64,000 bases of DNA, from positions 12,376,001-12,440,000 of the forward strand of contig OX387608.1 of the NCBI GenBank assembly GCA_947568835.1, given 5' to 3'. This DNA comes from Protonemura montana (lineage: Eukaryota > Arthropoda > Insecta > Plecoptera > Nemouridae). A model generated the notes under the pieces. It was not told the DNA's origin and did not search any database. It saw only the letters and a program-made list of their open reading frames with translations. Shown here one piece after another: positions 1-13,200 of the stretch. Position 1 is the stretch's first letter, and the number at the start of each line of letters is the position of its first letter. The position numbers and the translations under genes are program-made.

Positions 1-519
1 GGTGCCGATAACAGAATAATTAGTCATAATATATCTAAGCATGTGCCGTTATATCAATACGTGTAATTCGAGCGATATTAAAGTTTGAGATCCTCTGATG
101 AAGAAATGGAACCTAAGTGCAAATGTTATTCACGTGCCATAAAGGATAAATAATATTTGAAAGATGATTGTTACTATTTTATGCAAAACATTACAAATAT
201 AATATAATACTGTTGAAAACCGAGATGATTTTCCTAGATATAGATAGTGAAGTTTTGTTATTTTTAATAACATGTTATTCTTTTTTTAGATTTATATTTT
301 AATTTCGATGTCTGATTAAATCTGCAATAATTTGGTGATAACGTGTATTCAAATTCAAAAGGAACATGTATTAGTTAATGGAATAAAAAGAAAATTCAAG
401 CAGAAAATTCTATGCTCTTCCAAGTTGGCAACCTTTACCATTTGCAAGATGTTTTTCTTTATTCCCGTTTTCGTGTGTTTGATTCAAATTTTTATAGGAT
501 CTAATCATTTATGGAAGGG

Positions 520-660
520 GAGCTGGATTGGACAAATGGGCGACCGACCGGGATACGAACCCGGGATCTCCCAATTGCCGGTCGGGTTCTCTATCAAATA
601 AGTAAACCGGGAATACAGTCTCCAATTTTCGCGGGTTGGGATGAGGGATCCCCCAAAAGA
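520..660 (-). repeat. tRNA-related repeat, copy 2
   Basis: On minus: GGGGGATCCCTCATCCCAAC, then CCCGACCGGCAATTGGGAGA and TCCCGGGTTCGTATCCCGGT. The B box is intact; the A box is lost. Same layout as the copy at 28000. Confidence 0.6.
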
Positions 661-984
661 AGAGGGAATAAGGTAAAGGTTGAGGCGATTCGCATGGACG
701 AGTTTTGTTATTGAATTTTAATTAATTTTTCTCATTTTCCAGACCCGGAAAATTACATATTTGTAAATCGTAGGACTAAAAATCCAAAGAGTTAAGTGCC
801 ACGTTAAATTGAAGGCAGGCAATCCAATGTTGGCTGTACATTGTCCGAGAAAAATAAATAAAAAAGGAAAAATGTGCAGAGATCCTTCCCCTACCCGGAA
901 ATTTGGTACTGTCTGTGCTAGAACCTTTCTTTCGTTCTACAAACATATCGATGGTACAACCAAAACGCGAAGGTTACATCATCT

Positions 985-1215
985 TTGCAAAAAATGATCG
1001 CCAAATGACAACTTTACCGATGAAAATGGAGGTGAAGTCCCCGTCATTTCGACTGTTAACACAATTCATTTCGCTATTTCTCGCAGATTACTCGATAAAC
1101 CTTACGGATTGCTGTACATGTATCGATATTTTGAGTCATTATTGTTTACTTGCAAAGCCTTGTTGAAAAGAACAACCGCAAGCGCCATCGTTTGGCACCT
1201 AATGTAATTACCACG
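985..1215 (+). repeat. Dispersed family A, copy 1
   Basis: Carries CCAAATGACAACTTTACCGA, TTTCTCGCAGATTACTCG, TGTACATGTATCGATATTTT and AACCGCAAGCGCCATCG, a colinear set found seven times in the window. No coding potential. Likely a non-autonomous element of about 300 bp; class unknown. Confidence 0.65.
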
Positions 1216-3223
1216 AGTCTACGTGTTCTTTTTTTTCTAAAATTCAAATAAAAAAACCGTTAAATTGAAGATATTCAATATGGCGTGACATTCGACAGTA
1301 TATTGTTTATCCGTGAAGTGTCAGAGGTTAAATGTCAGATTGAATTCTAAATATCAATAACAACATTTGTTGTGTGTGGTGCTGAAAATATCTCGGGAAG
1401 AAATCTCCGCAAAGATGTTATACATAAGTGAGTAACCGCCATTATTACGTAACGTTAATTAGTGCTCATTGTCAATTATTTTTAGCCAACCGAAACTATT
1501 TCGGTCGAAGTGATGCTCCTGCACTGTGTAACTATTCCAGAACGGTTCTCCTCGTTTCGACAATTATAAGTTAATTTGGGCGCAATATGAGGCGAATTTT
1601 TGCTGGCCTTTTGCCTCAATTTCAAGAGTCTAAGATGTGTAGCAGCATGACCAAGCCAACTCAACTAAACATATTCAAATCTATTTTCAAATAACTTTGC
1701 ATCTAATCTCAGGGTAATCCATATTTTTACTACCTAGATTCTATATTTTTATAAACATTCACGGTCTAGTTCATAAATTAAATTGAAAACCACATGCAGG
1801 ATGTTTAACATGCCAAAATTATCTCAATATTCATGAAACCAGACATGCTTTACATGCTCATAGGATCAATATCAGTATTGGAGAAGACCCTAAAATGACC
1901 AATCTATGCCACACGATTTTCGCGCAAGTCTGTCAAGTAATCTGACCTTTGAAGTTACTGGACTGCATCCAAAATAAGTATTTCGGGAGGTATGGTCTCA
2001 CAATCACAAGCTTCGACATCCCCTTATGCTTATTAGATATGAAAACTTTTGCGACCCAATGGTAAAGAGGCATTTAACCAAAGAGATTTAACACTAAAAG
2101 GAAATAAACGACGATTTCTGTTTATATTTATTTACAAAATTCCACTTATAATTTAATAACATTCAACAATATTTTCAACAAAGGATGTAAAGCGTTCAAA
2201 CAACCCCTTTTCGAGAACACAAACGACACAAACACAAAAAAAAAAAATCACAACCATTCACTAGAAATCGCTTTTTAGCAAACTATTGCACCCAAATCTC
2301 GTCCGGAACATGATTTTTTTTCAATGTAGACAACTTAAAATGCTGGTAATTCATTCCTGTTTGAGATGAGTACACTATTTTGCTAAATTCAATTAGTTTC
2401 TTTTATGACAGACATGCAACCACTTGAGACAATGATCATGATTTCACTGCAAAAATAGGTACTTATTTTATACAATGTTTGTTGATGATGTTGATGATGA
2501 TGTTGATGAAACAGTGAATAATTAATGAATGAATTAAATGAATTAAATTGTTAATTGACTGGAAAAACATTGACACAACATTTTAATCAGTCGATGACTT
2601 GAATACTTGGTCCACGTTTTCTACAATGGAGTTAAAATTGAATCATTATCGATATTATGTTTCTTGTTGATGATTTTGCTCAGATGGAATACCACTGGCT
2701 TATTTTCATAGCAGTTTAGACTCGAGATGGCTTGAGCCAAAATATGTCAAATAAAAAAAAAAATATATATAGTTTAAATCGCTTAAAATTCTTAAATCCA
2801 GCTCGTAATCCAAAAATCGGTCTAAAAAAATAATGATTCTTAACGATTAGGATCTTCATCACAATATAGTCACTTGGTCTATCTGCTGACCAATCAGATC
2901 AGAGTTAACTAACACATTTTAATTGCCCATGCACTCTCAAAGAACGTGAAACGAAACCAAAATGGGCAGGTAATACATCTTTTTGGCCTCAACGACATAG
3001 AAGTCAGAAATCAATTTGGAGCATCGAACACAAGACTAATCTACTGTACAATCTTGGTTTAAAATTATACCTCCAAATAGGTCAAGCCGTTTACAACAAA
3101 GGTGATTGTTGGTGTTGATCTTGATTGGGAAAATTCACTTAAAATAAGTTTTTCAATATCTAGTTAAAATAATCACTGTATGATTAGAATTTAGATTAAA
3201 TTGAATATATTAGATTGGCTTAG
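1216..3223. other. Gene-free stretch, likely pipe 3' flank
   Basis: AT-rich DNA without any frame I can support. A possible AATAAA signal on minus at 2132-2127 could end the pipe transcript. A small TTGATGATG microsatellite lies near 2480. Confidence 0.4.
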
Positions 3224-3375
3224 GTCGGGTTTTACAAAAATGTTCAACTATAAGTTTGATCTCTAACTCACAGAAACATCTGATTTTCACTGCATGTGAT
3301 TTAAAGTCGTCATGACAATATTTTCAACAAACACTTCACTAAGGAGTTGAGATTTTGGTAAAACTGGACCTTGGA
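3224..3375. repeat. MITE family B, copy 1
   Basis: GGTCGGGTTTTACAAAAATG, ATCTCTAACTCACAGAAACA, CTGCATGTGATTTAAAGTCG, ending TTTTGGTAAAACTGGACC. The ends form imperfect inverted repeats (GG.CCGGTTTTACCAAA). Confidence 0.7.
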
Positions 3376-3861
3376 CCGCAAAGACGAGTCTTTAACTGAC
3401 AGCTATAATTTTAACCAGAAATTGTAAAACTTTCCTTGTTTTCAGAAGAATTTTCCAAACTTGATCGCGCTAAATTTCTTTAACCAGTCACCTATATGCG
3501 TAATCACTTATGGTTGCTTTCCGAAACTTACTAGACTTAGGACCAGCCTAAGTGACCCTTAATGACCTGTCAGTACAATATGCTGGTCGAATCAGCTCCA
3601 GCAAACATTTTCCGGTGACAGAAGGTTTCGACACGAAATTGTTGTGGTTTCAATTCAATTTGTTCACTCACTCAGTAAAAACCAGTAAGTTTCAGTGCAA
3701 GTCCTGTGAGTTTCATCATAACCTCCAGTTATTTTGGTTGACGTATGAAATGACTGAATCTGTACACACAATCTCTATCAGTGAAAGAAGTTACATACCA
3801 AATCAAAGCCCCCTAAATATTTTATATTTTTAAGAGCTATGGTGTATTTTTTATAAGTACA

Positions 3862-3996
3862 AGGCCCGGTTTTACCAAATGTTTAACTATAAGTTGGATC
3901 TCTAACTCACAGAAATATCTGAATTTCGCTGCATGTGATTGAAAGTCGTCATGGCAATAGTTTCAACGATGCGAGATCTTGGTAAAACCGGGCCTA
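3862..3996. repeat. MITE family B, copy 2
   Basis: Ends GGCCCGGTTTTACCAAA and CTTGGTAAAACCGGGCC are an almost perfect inverted pair; the interior CTGCATGTGATTGAAAGTCG is shared with the other copies. About 135 bp, only 490 bp from copy 1 and in the same orientation. Both lie downstream of the pipe stop codon. Confidence 0.75.
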
Positions 3997-4130
3997 AGCA
4001 ATTCCAAGCTACCTAGATTAATTTTTTCCAAAAGAGCTTTTGAAATCAAATGTATTTAAGGGGTTTTGACATGCTATCTTCTCCCACGGGCTGGACGATA
4101 GGAGAAACCGAAGAAGTTCAATTCAATAAT

Positions 4131-4297
4131 CTACTGTAGTTTTTTAGTGGGTAGTCTTAGCGCGAGAAGTTGTCTGTGAAGTCGTTGTCTGCAGAACTCG
4201 TAGAATTCGATCTCTCGCGTGAAGTTTTTTCGGACAATGTCTTTGACTTCTTCGCTCACTGGTGGTTTGTAAAAGTTCTTGTTCATGGATTTCATCT
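4131..4297 (-). CDS. pipe: pipe-like exon 8 (C-terminus and stop)
   Basis: 167 bp from TTTTTCAG to TAG at 4131. It encodes EMKSMNKNFYKPPVSEE and VRKNFTREIEFYEFCRQRL, matching the end of Pipe as remembered, then a short tail ending KKLQ. A possible polyadenylation signal (AATAAA on minus, 2132-2127) would give a 3' UTR of about 2 kb; that is a guess from sequence alone. Confidence 0.93.
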
Positions 4298-7200
4298 CTG
4301 AAAAATAAATCATGCGTTGTTACAATACTGAAAATTAGTTTTAAGGCGAGGTTCGTAGCTGTTTCGGGCTGTTGTCGCGATTATTCTTTGTATTTATGGT
4401 ATTTTTTAGGATATGATCAGTGATAATTGCCGATTTTACTGTCTTGAGAAACTCACAAGAGCTTATTAGGTCATTTTGCAAGAATACAAACTATATTCTT
4501 GCTTTAAGACTCATGTTTACTTTATCCAGTCTCGGCACTAGATCTGAAAAAATTCTGGTATTACAACGTGGTTTATTGCGTTACTGATAAGCCTAAGTAA
4601 TAAGAACAAATTTTCCCAACTTTTCGTAACTTATGATTGTGACTTCATCAAGGGTCAAAACTGATACTGATATCAATACTGATCATCAAACTGATATCAG
4701 TTTACTTGCTGAATTTACTGTATTAACTGTAAATACCTACTGTATTTTGTAGAATTTATAAAATTATCACCTAGGCTGAAGTTTTTTGGTCTGTTTGGTA
4801 ACTGTCTGACCCGCACTTTTTTTGAAATTAAAACTTCTGCTCTCAGAAGCCAACCTTCATCCCTTGCAAAAGCAAGGCTAAGCAAGTTCCTCTTATCCAT
4901 CAACTTCCAACGACTGTGAAGCGATTTTTTCACATGTGTTCATGAAAACAAGCCCCACGCCTGTCGGTGTCGACCTACCTTTGTAGACGTTGTTGACCCC
5001 CTTGAAGAACCGTGGTACGTAATGCTCCATGACGGTCAGCGTTGTGTTGAAGTCCTCCAGAACTCCGACCACCGAGTAGTGCTTCTCCACAGCCTGTTTG
5101 GCCCTTTCTAGCGCGCCCACGGTGTTGAAGGGCCTGTGCGGACATAGGGCGTCAGTCACATGTCACAGACCGAGTCTTGAGCCTTGGAAATTAGTCCCAG
5201 AGCCCAATGATTGGCCCGATAAAGGTTTGCGGATTCACAAAATTCTTTCAGTAAAGTTTGTTTTTGAATCCGCCAGATAGTGTTTATCAGTGGTGTAGTT
5301 GTTATGCACGTGGGTCTACGCAGTTTTTTTTAGTTTATAGTGTGACCACCACCCTTTTTTTACAACTTGGGGAACGCAAGGGGGTGTTTAATTAATTCAA
5401 ATCTGCTAGATGGAATCCGTGCAAAGAAATAACAGCTTACGCGAATGAGACATCAATTTGGAGTTTCTTTTGGTTGTGAAATATAGACAATTCCAGAAAA
5501 TCTTCTTCAATTGACGGAAAATAAGCCAGTTTTTGCACACTCTCACATGAGGCGCATAGATGGGTCTTGTTAGCCTTGGCGTAAATCTGCAACGGCGGGA
5601 GAGGGTCTGACCCGCTAGTGTGGTCAACTTACGTGCACTCGTCGGAGTGTCCGCAGAAGAACAGCGACTGTCTTCGGTGGTCACCAATTCCCTCATGCGT
5701 CTCGCCCTCGATGTAGCGGCACTCGCGGTCTCCTCGACGTACGCACGTTTCGTACTCCTGGGAAAACCAGCCAGACAAGGCGTTAGTTTCATAGTATTAG
5801 TAACATTTCCGTGCATTCTTTATGTCATTCTTAAGGTCCTATGCCATTGGATCTTATTAGGTAACCATCTCTTTGCTCAAAGTAGGCTTAAATCGCACTT
5901 TATTCACTAAAATGGTATAATTTTGAACCAAAATGTCTTTACATTCATCAATAAGTGGTAGATAAATTAGATATACTTATAGTGGTGCTGGTTACCTGTT
6001 TAAATGGAAGAATTCGAAAATCGAATGGCTGTTGTATCCCAAAAGCACCCTCTCGAGGGGAATACCAGAGGGATATATTATAGGTTCTCATTATTCAAAA
6101 GTACATAGTTTTTCTATAATATCCTATCTATTTTCTCATAAATATCTCTAAGTGAAATTACCCGTGTCTTTATACCGTAATTGAGCGCTTCCTACTATAA
6201 GAGTTACCTTTATTGCAGACATTAATTAAAATATGTGATATTGGTTTACCACAAGATGACCCTCTCGACGCGGTCAGGTACGGTCTACAAGCAAACTAAA
6301 CGCCCTCCATAGAATGCCAGGGTGATTTATACCTTCTTGAGCCACCGCGGGTCTGGCAGCGGCAGGTCAGGGAATGCTTGCTTGCGTTCGACGTAGTACC
6401 AAGGCGCGCGTACATAGTAGTACCAGGAGATGACCCTCTCGACGGGGTCGCGCACGAGGTTCACATAGATCGGCTCGGGGAGGTCGAATCTGAAACGGCA
6501 CCACACACCGGTTACATGTCACGTCGTGTGCCGTACTGTCACTTGCTAGCAAAGCAATGATTGGGTTTTGGTTTAAAAAAAGGTTTTTTGTTAAAATTGC
6601 GTTTTGGTTTTAAACTTTGTGGATATTTTTACTGGTAACTGCCAGCCGCTAGGAAAATGGTTATGTGATACAGTTTCTTAAAAATATTCAAAGAAAACTT
6701 TAATTCATTGCAATTTTTGATAAAGACCTTGCTATAATGTATTTTCAGGTAACACTAACTGCTTAACTGAAGACCAATGAATGAACCATAAATGCAAGTC
6801 GTATAGTCATTGAGGTCATATTCTAAGTGGTCACCCATCCTAGCTGATCCAGCGTAGTAACATGCTTAACTTGGATTGGATGTGGAACTTTCATAGGATT
6901 GCCTTTCGTTGTAAATTTTACCACGAGAAAAATAATTTCGTACTCAATTCAATAAATATTAATTTAAATTATGATATAGTAAAATGGTGGGGATATGCGA
7001 CTCTTCTTTGAGTTCAGCTCGGCACCCAATGGAAATTTTAATCCACCTCTGCTGTCTGAATAAGGCTCGAACGACTCAAATTTCGCGACTCCCCACTCCC
7101 TTCCCCTCATTGCAACAAGAAAACGGTGTTGACTCGTCCCTTTGGTTCCTCCAAGCTCAATTGGCCCCCAAAAAAGTAAATCCGCCACTGGGCGTTGGGT

Positions 7201-10200
7201 ATGAATCAATAATAATAATAATTTTTTTAATTCCTGCGCTGTAAATTAATCTAATTGTTTTGATTTAAACCTTTAATGATAAGACTCTCAATAATACATG
7301 AACAAATAATAGAATATGGCTCTAATGGACCTCGCACCTCCCACCCCTGACACAGTGGCGGTTCGTGGGGCAAAAAAGTGGGAGGCACAAAAAAACACTT
7401 ATAACAACACTCAACAGAATCAAAACCACGCGCACACGATAACGACACAGTTTCAAACAAACTCACAAAAAAACAAGCAAACTCCCCGCGTGCAAAGCAA
7501 TTTAAATGTATATAGATAAACTGATATAAATGTGGATTTTATGTAGAAAAGGAGCAATGGGGTTTATCCAGCGTCGATGGTATCTCTCGCAAATGTATTT
7601 GTGAAATATTGGGTCTGCTTCGGGTCACGTGATCTCGATCGGCTCGTAGATGCTTGGTGCCATCATGAATGCTATGACCGTGCCACCCCTCTGACGTGGC
7701 TGTGACGTTTTAGCCATACCCCCCAGCACACCTCGGCGATTCCCACCACTCCTCAAGCACCACCAAGCGGCGCGGTGCCTCAGCGTGCCTCACTTTTGCC
7801 CGCGGTGCCCTACCTGTATCGGCAATCCGCGCGACACCAGTGGACCGTGGGTTGCCTGCCAGCCGGTAGTTACGAATTACGAGTGAAATAAAAAAGCTAC
7901 AACGGAAACTTTTAAAGAAACCCAAAACCTCTCCTTCCCTTCCCTTTTTTTGGGGAGGCCGTGCCACAAGTGCCCCATGCACAAACCGCCACTGCCCTGA
8001 CAGTATGACAGTATATTTATGAACACCAGCGCTATAGTAGTGCCATGACACGCGTCAAATTTTTCACAAATCAACCAATAAAATAAATTAAACTCTACTT
8101 CATCCTTACTCTGTGAAATTAGTGAAGCACACATGTTTCGTGTAGACGGCCGGCTCCTCGTAAAGACTGACTTGCTCAGCCAATTTCCGCTGGTCTTCTT
8201 TGCCCATTCGTATCGTTTCCACTTTCTGCATCACATCCCTGTGGAAGCCGAACTCGTTCTTGATGGAAAGCCGTCGCAGCAGTTCCATAAATGTCTGGCT
8301 ACCCACTTTGGGTACCCGGTTGAAGAACATCACCTCGATGCCGGCTTTGCGGGTGTTGTTAAGCGCCATGGCGTCCAGGGATCTCATCTGAAAATATTGG
8401 ATTATTATTATTATTGTGGGGTTAAGAGGCACATCAGCTACTCGGGTATTTGTGCCAAAAGCCTAGTATTGTATTATATTGGACCATGTATTAGACCGAA
8501 AGTATTGGACCATGTCAAGGGGTTGTACAGGGGTTGTAACTGAAAGTATTGGACCGTGTCAAGGGGATGTACAGGGATTGCAACTGAAGGTATTGAACCG
8601 TGTCAAGGGGATGTACAGGGATTGCAACTGAAGGTATTGAACCGTGTCAAAGGGATGTACAGGGATTGCAACTGAAGGTATTGAACCGTGTCAAGGGGAT
8701 GTACAGGGATTGCAACTGAAGGTATTGAACCGTGTCAAAGGGATGTACAGGGATTGCAACTGAAGGTATTAACCGTGTAAGAGGTTGTAAAGAGAAATAC
8801 TGCTTATTTTAAGAGTCATTTCAATCGGGATGTCATCTGAAGCTGAAGGACAGTTCTATTGGAAACGGACTTTAAAATAAGAGAGCCGATTGAAGTTATT
8901 GGAGATCATGCCTAAAGGGCGATTTTAAAATTTGCACTCAATTAAAATTGTGCTAAAACTTTTCCTTGCCAGCGAAAAAGTGATGATGTCATTTCCACAC
9001 ATATCAGCTTACGTGCTGTCAAAATACGAACGCCCCAAATGTTCGAGAGTCGCACAATGCTTCATGATTTTTGTGAAAGTTACTCCTACCCTATTCAAAG
9101 TTAAACTCGTGCCAGGAATAATATGACACTGAGTTCTCTCCTGTCCATTTGATTAAGTATAAGTTTTTTAAAACTATTACTTCATTTCAACTAAAGAATG
9201 AGATGGAGTTTGCAAATTGTATGTCTTTAAGAGGATGGGCCTACAGTGGCTATCAAGCTTCATGAGACATACACATTTACGATCCACTTAAAGAGGTAGA
9301 CAAAAGAATTAGTGGGAAGTTTTAGTGGGAACATGTGTTGCTCACATAAAAATACGTTTGCAATCTTATTTTTCTTAGTTTAAATAGATTTGAGTAGCCG
9401 TTGGTTAGAAATCTCGATACCTCTGCAGATTTGCATGGATTGAACCATAGGAACAACCTAAATCCCCTAGGAGCTAAACCCCCATAAACTTTGGGCTAAG
9501 GTAACAACTCTAGAAATCTGGAAATACAGTATATGATTTGCTGTCATCTTTAAACTCCGGGGTTAAACTTAAAATATGCTTTGTGGAACCGGCCTGTGGC
9601 CTTTAATCACTTATTTTTATCAGAGTTTTAATTCTGGTCCCCTGAACATTTAAGCATCCACAAAAAAAGATCATATTTTGGATTATTGACCTTAGACCAT
9701 ATCCACACAATTACTATTATATCAGGTGCCATGACGGGCTGTCTTACCTCTCCACTCTCCGTGAGCATTCTCACCATGTTATTCATAGCCAGGTCCGATC
9801 CTGAAACAAACATGTTAAGCGATCAGAAAACAGTACACGTGCTGAACATTATTCATTGAAACAAGTAAACTAGTTCATCGAGCGCATCTAATCAGTATTG
9901 TGAGGTGGTGACTTATTGGGTTACATGCAGCCGAAAGCCGAAAACTCACAGTAGCTTTATAGTCTTTAATTGTGGGCAACAGACCGTAGCAGCTCAATTT
10001 TTACTCTAGGACACAGGTCAGCAATAAGCAAGCAAAGATGGAATTGCTTGACTGTTGTGATTTCGAGGGGATTTTGTAATGGGGTCAAAATAATTGTCAA
10101 AATGTATGAAGACGTGGTTTCTGTGGAAAAAATTTTGTGGGGCATGTGCCCTATCTCCGAAAGCCATAATCTGGAGTTAAGAATCGATCAAGTTATTGAT

Positions 10201-13200
10201 GAGCGAAATCTTCAATTTCACTTACCCAAAAAAAATCACTTGTGTGTGTGCTTTTATTATTATTTTTATTTTTTGTGTATTTTTGTTTGTTTAAGCTCTA
10301 GCGTCCGAACGCTTGGACAGATTTGGACCAAATTTGCAGGAAACAATATTGTGTTCTCAACTAATACCGAGTTTGATTTCCAGAAAAAATTGGTTCAACA
10401 TTTTTTTAACTATTTAAAATTTACAAAAATTTCCAGATTTTCTAAATTAGCGTTTCGGAGAATATTAAGTACAGACACCTTGTTGTAGCAATTCGTAGTT
10501 ATATTTCCAATGACAACGAAAAATTTGGAGATTTTTTTGTAACTTTTTCGTAGTTCCTAGACAACATTCATGACAGCGGTTTTCACAAATTTCAACAAAA
10601 AATCGAAATTACCAAAAGAAACATTTGCAGGGTACGTCACGATCCATTATATGGCAAAATTATTACAATACAATATTATATTATAATATTACAATATTAC
10701 AATATGAGCTACGCTCATCTAATCAAATCTGTTCATATTTAAGTCCATGTTTTTCCTTCGACCCTTCGCGCAATTAATGTCGGCGTCTTCTTCATCCTGA
10801 TTTTCTACTAGCCACTGAGAAACTAGAAAATATTTTCATGATATCTCTTTCTTTATCGATTTCTTCCAGTTTTTAGCTTCAATGAGATATTGTCTCATCA
10901 AACAAGTTAATTAGAATGGGTAATTTATTTACCTGAACTAATCCAGGCATAAAAAAAAATATTTACAGAAATCTTCGTTACAGTCACTGTCTATTCGATG
11001 AATTTAACTTCGATTTGAACACAACTATTCTGTGAAATCACTTTATTTTCATTTAAATAAAGCCTATTTAACTTTCTTAAGACAAATAAGAAATCGGAAA
11101 CCACATAACCAACAAGACGTGAGATTTTAACCACACCACACATTCCGATCATCTATTTCAAACCAACACCAGCCGCTCTAGCACCGACACCAGCACGCAC
11201 TCTAGCGATACGCATAATTAAAAGTTGATTGTGCGTGTACTTTACATTGACGATTGTCTTGTACGCAGTCCCATAACGTAACGGATCCCGACAGCTACCA
11301 ACAATTCTAGTGCCAGAAGTCGTGAACGAATTGCACTTGCCAATGTCAGGAATAGCTGTAACTTGTCTCGATCCGATGGCTGCGCGAAAAGACAATAAAT
11401 ATCGCCTTTTTTATCCGAAAAAAATTACATGAGTACTTCACTGACATGCTTGGAGTTGATATTCTCTGTGACAGAGGTTACCTACATTTACTTTTATGGG
11501 ATTACAGTTGTTTTATACAAAGGATTCGATTCTTCTAGTAAATTATTAATGTTTCTCATTTCTCTATTGCAGAGTATTATTTTTAAGAGAGTTATTGGTT
11601 ATCTTTTTCATATTTTGAGAGATTTATATGCAGTATTTTAGATACGTGTGAATTAACAATGATTTAACTACCACAATAACTGTACTTTTGTATAGTATAC
11701 CGGCTATAATTCTTTACCAGAAAGATGAATATTTTTTTAACAAAAACTATTTGAAGTGGGTTTTGAATGCTAAGTAAATAACAACTAAATTTCCCGTCGT
11801 TTTGTAACTTATACCTGTTACTTTATCAAGGGTTAGAGCAGTCCTGACAATTTTTCTATACAAAAAGAACCACACAAAATTATAACAATGACCTAGTTCA
11901 AGCATCCTAAATGCATCCAAATAAAATAATCAAGGTCAATAACTTAAAAATTAACGTATTTTGTATTTTCTGAAATAATTTATTTTTATTTAAATATCCT
12001 TCCATGTAATTTGTTTCCAATTTTCGACATAGTCGATGCATGTTAGCTAAACCACTCGTTAGTGATCTGAATAAGTCGGTCGACATTTTCGCCCTCGGAC
12101 AATCGTTTATTTAATGATTGGTGAGTCCAACTTTGACCGTGTGAGAACTGAGCAAAGATTTCAACAAATATTTGACCCAATCATGACGACTGATGCTTCA
12201 CATTATGTATGCAAATTACATACCAATCAAGTAAACGATTCAATTAGACTTGCTACACTCCAGTGTATTTATTTCAAAACAATTTACTTCTGCATTAAGA
12301 CCGCAGGCGTTTTCATTCGTCTGAATTCGACGTTATTAAGTAATAAAATTGATCCTGTCACACTAATGCAACATACATTTATAAATATATGCGCATATAT
12401 TATATAATTTCAAATTCTTTACTTGTGGGTACTGACATTGGTGGGTCACAGTTGGTTGCTATTTACAAAACAAATTAAAGCTCATTCTATCAAAGAGATA
12501 GCAAGAAAATTTTACCAAAATTATAGTAGAATTCAAAGTTTAATGCTAAAAAATATCAATGAAATTTCAATGATATTAATTTTTTTTCATTCCCAATTAT
12601 TCCCAATTCTGATGAAGATAAGCGATTGTGAATAAATTAGAATCATAATTAAGTATTTATTTATATTACACTTATTTACATAAAAAAGGTTATTACTTCC
12701 TTAGTGTCTTGCCATAATTTGCAAAGTTGTCCAAATTTATGGTAAGTTGAATCGAAAAATTCCCGAATTACTTTCACGAGTAGCTGTCATCTGTTCGACT
12801 TGCATTTTTCTCGTGAACTTGTGTAGAATGTTTAGTGGAATTCGTCTGATATCGTGACAAACGGAAAGAAACTGTAAAATCTCGTGAGTCTCGTATCGGA
12901 TGTGACATAATATCAGGTTATCATAGACTTGAAATAACAACCGTTGAATTTATTGGTAAAGTCAGAGGGACCAAGCTAATTAGCAAACAGTCTTCGAGTC
13001 AAATGGCCGCCAAATGACTGCTTCACCGATAAAAATGAGATTAATATTCACCGTCGTTTCGAGGGTTACAAAATTTTACTTCGTCATTTCTCGCAGATTA
13101 CTCGCATTTGAGACTGGTTTACGCTCAGTTAATCTTAATTAATGCTGACCTCAACTATTGATATACGTGTATCGATATTTTGAATCGCATGCAAGCTCCA

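Noticed and set aside
9970-10488. 172-residue plus-strand frame within pipe intron 2
   Set aside because: Low-complexity Tyr/Phe stretch from T-rich DNA and no family features.
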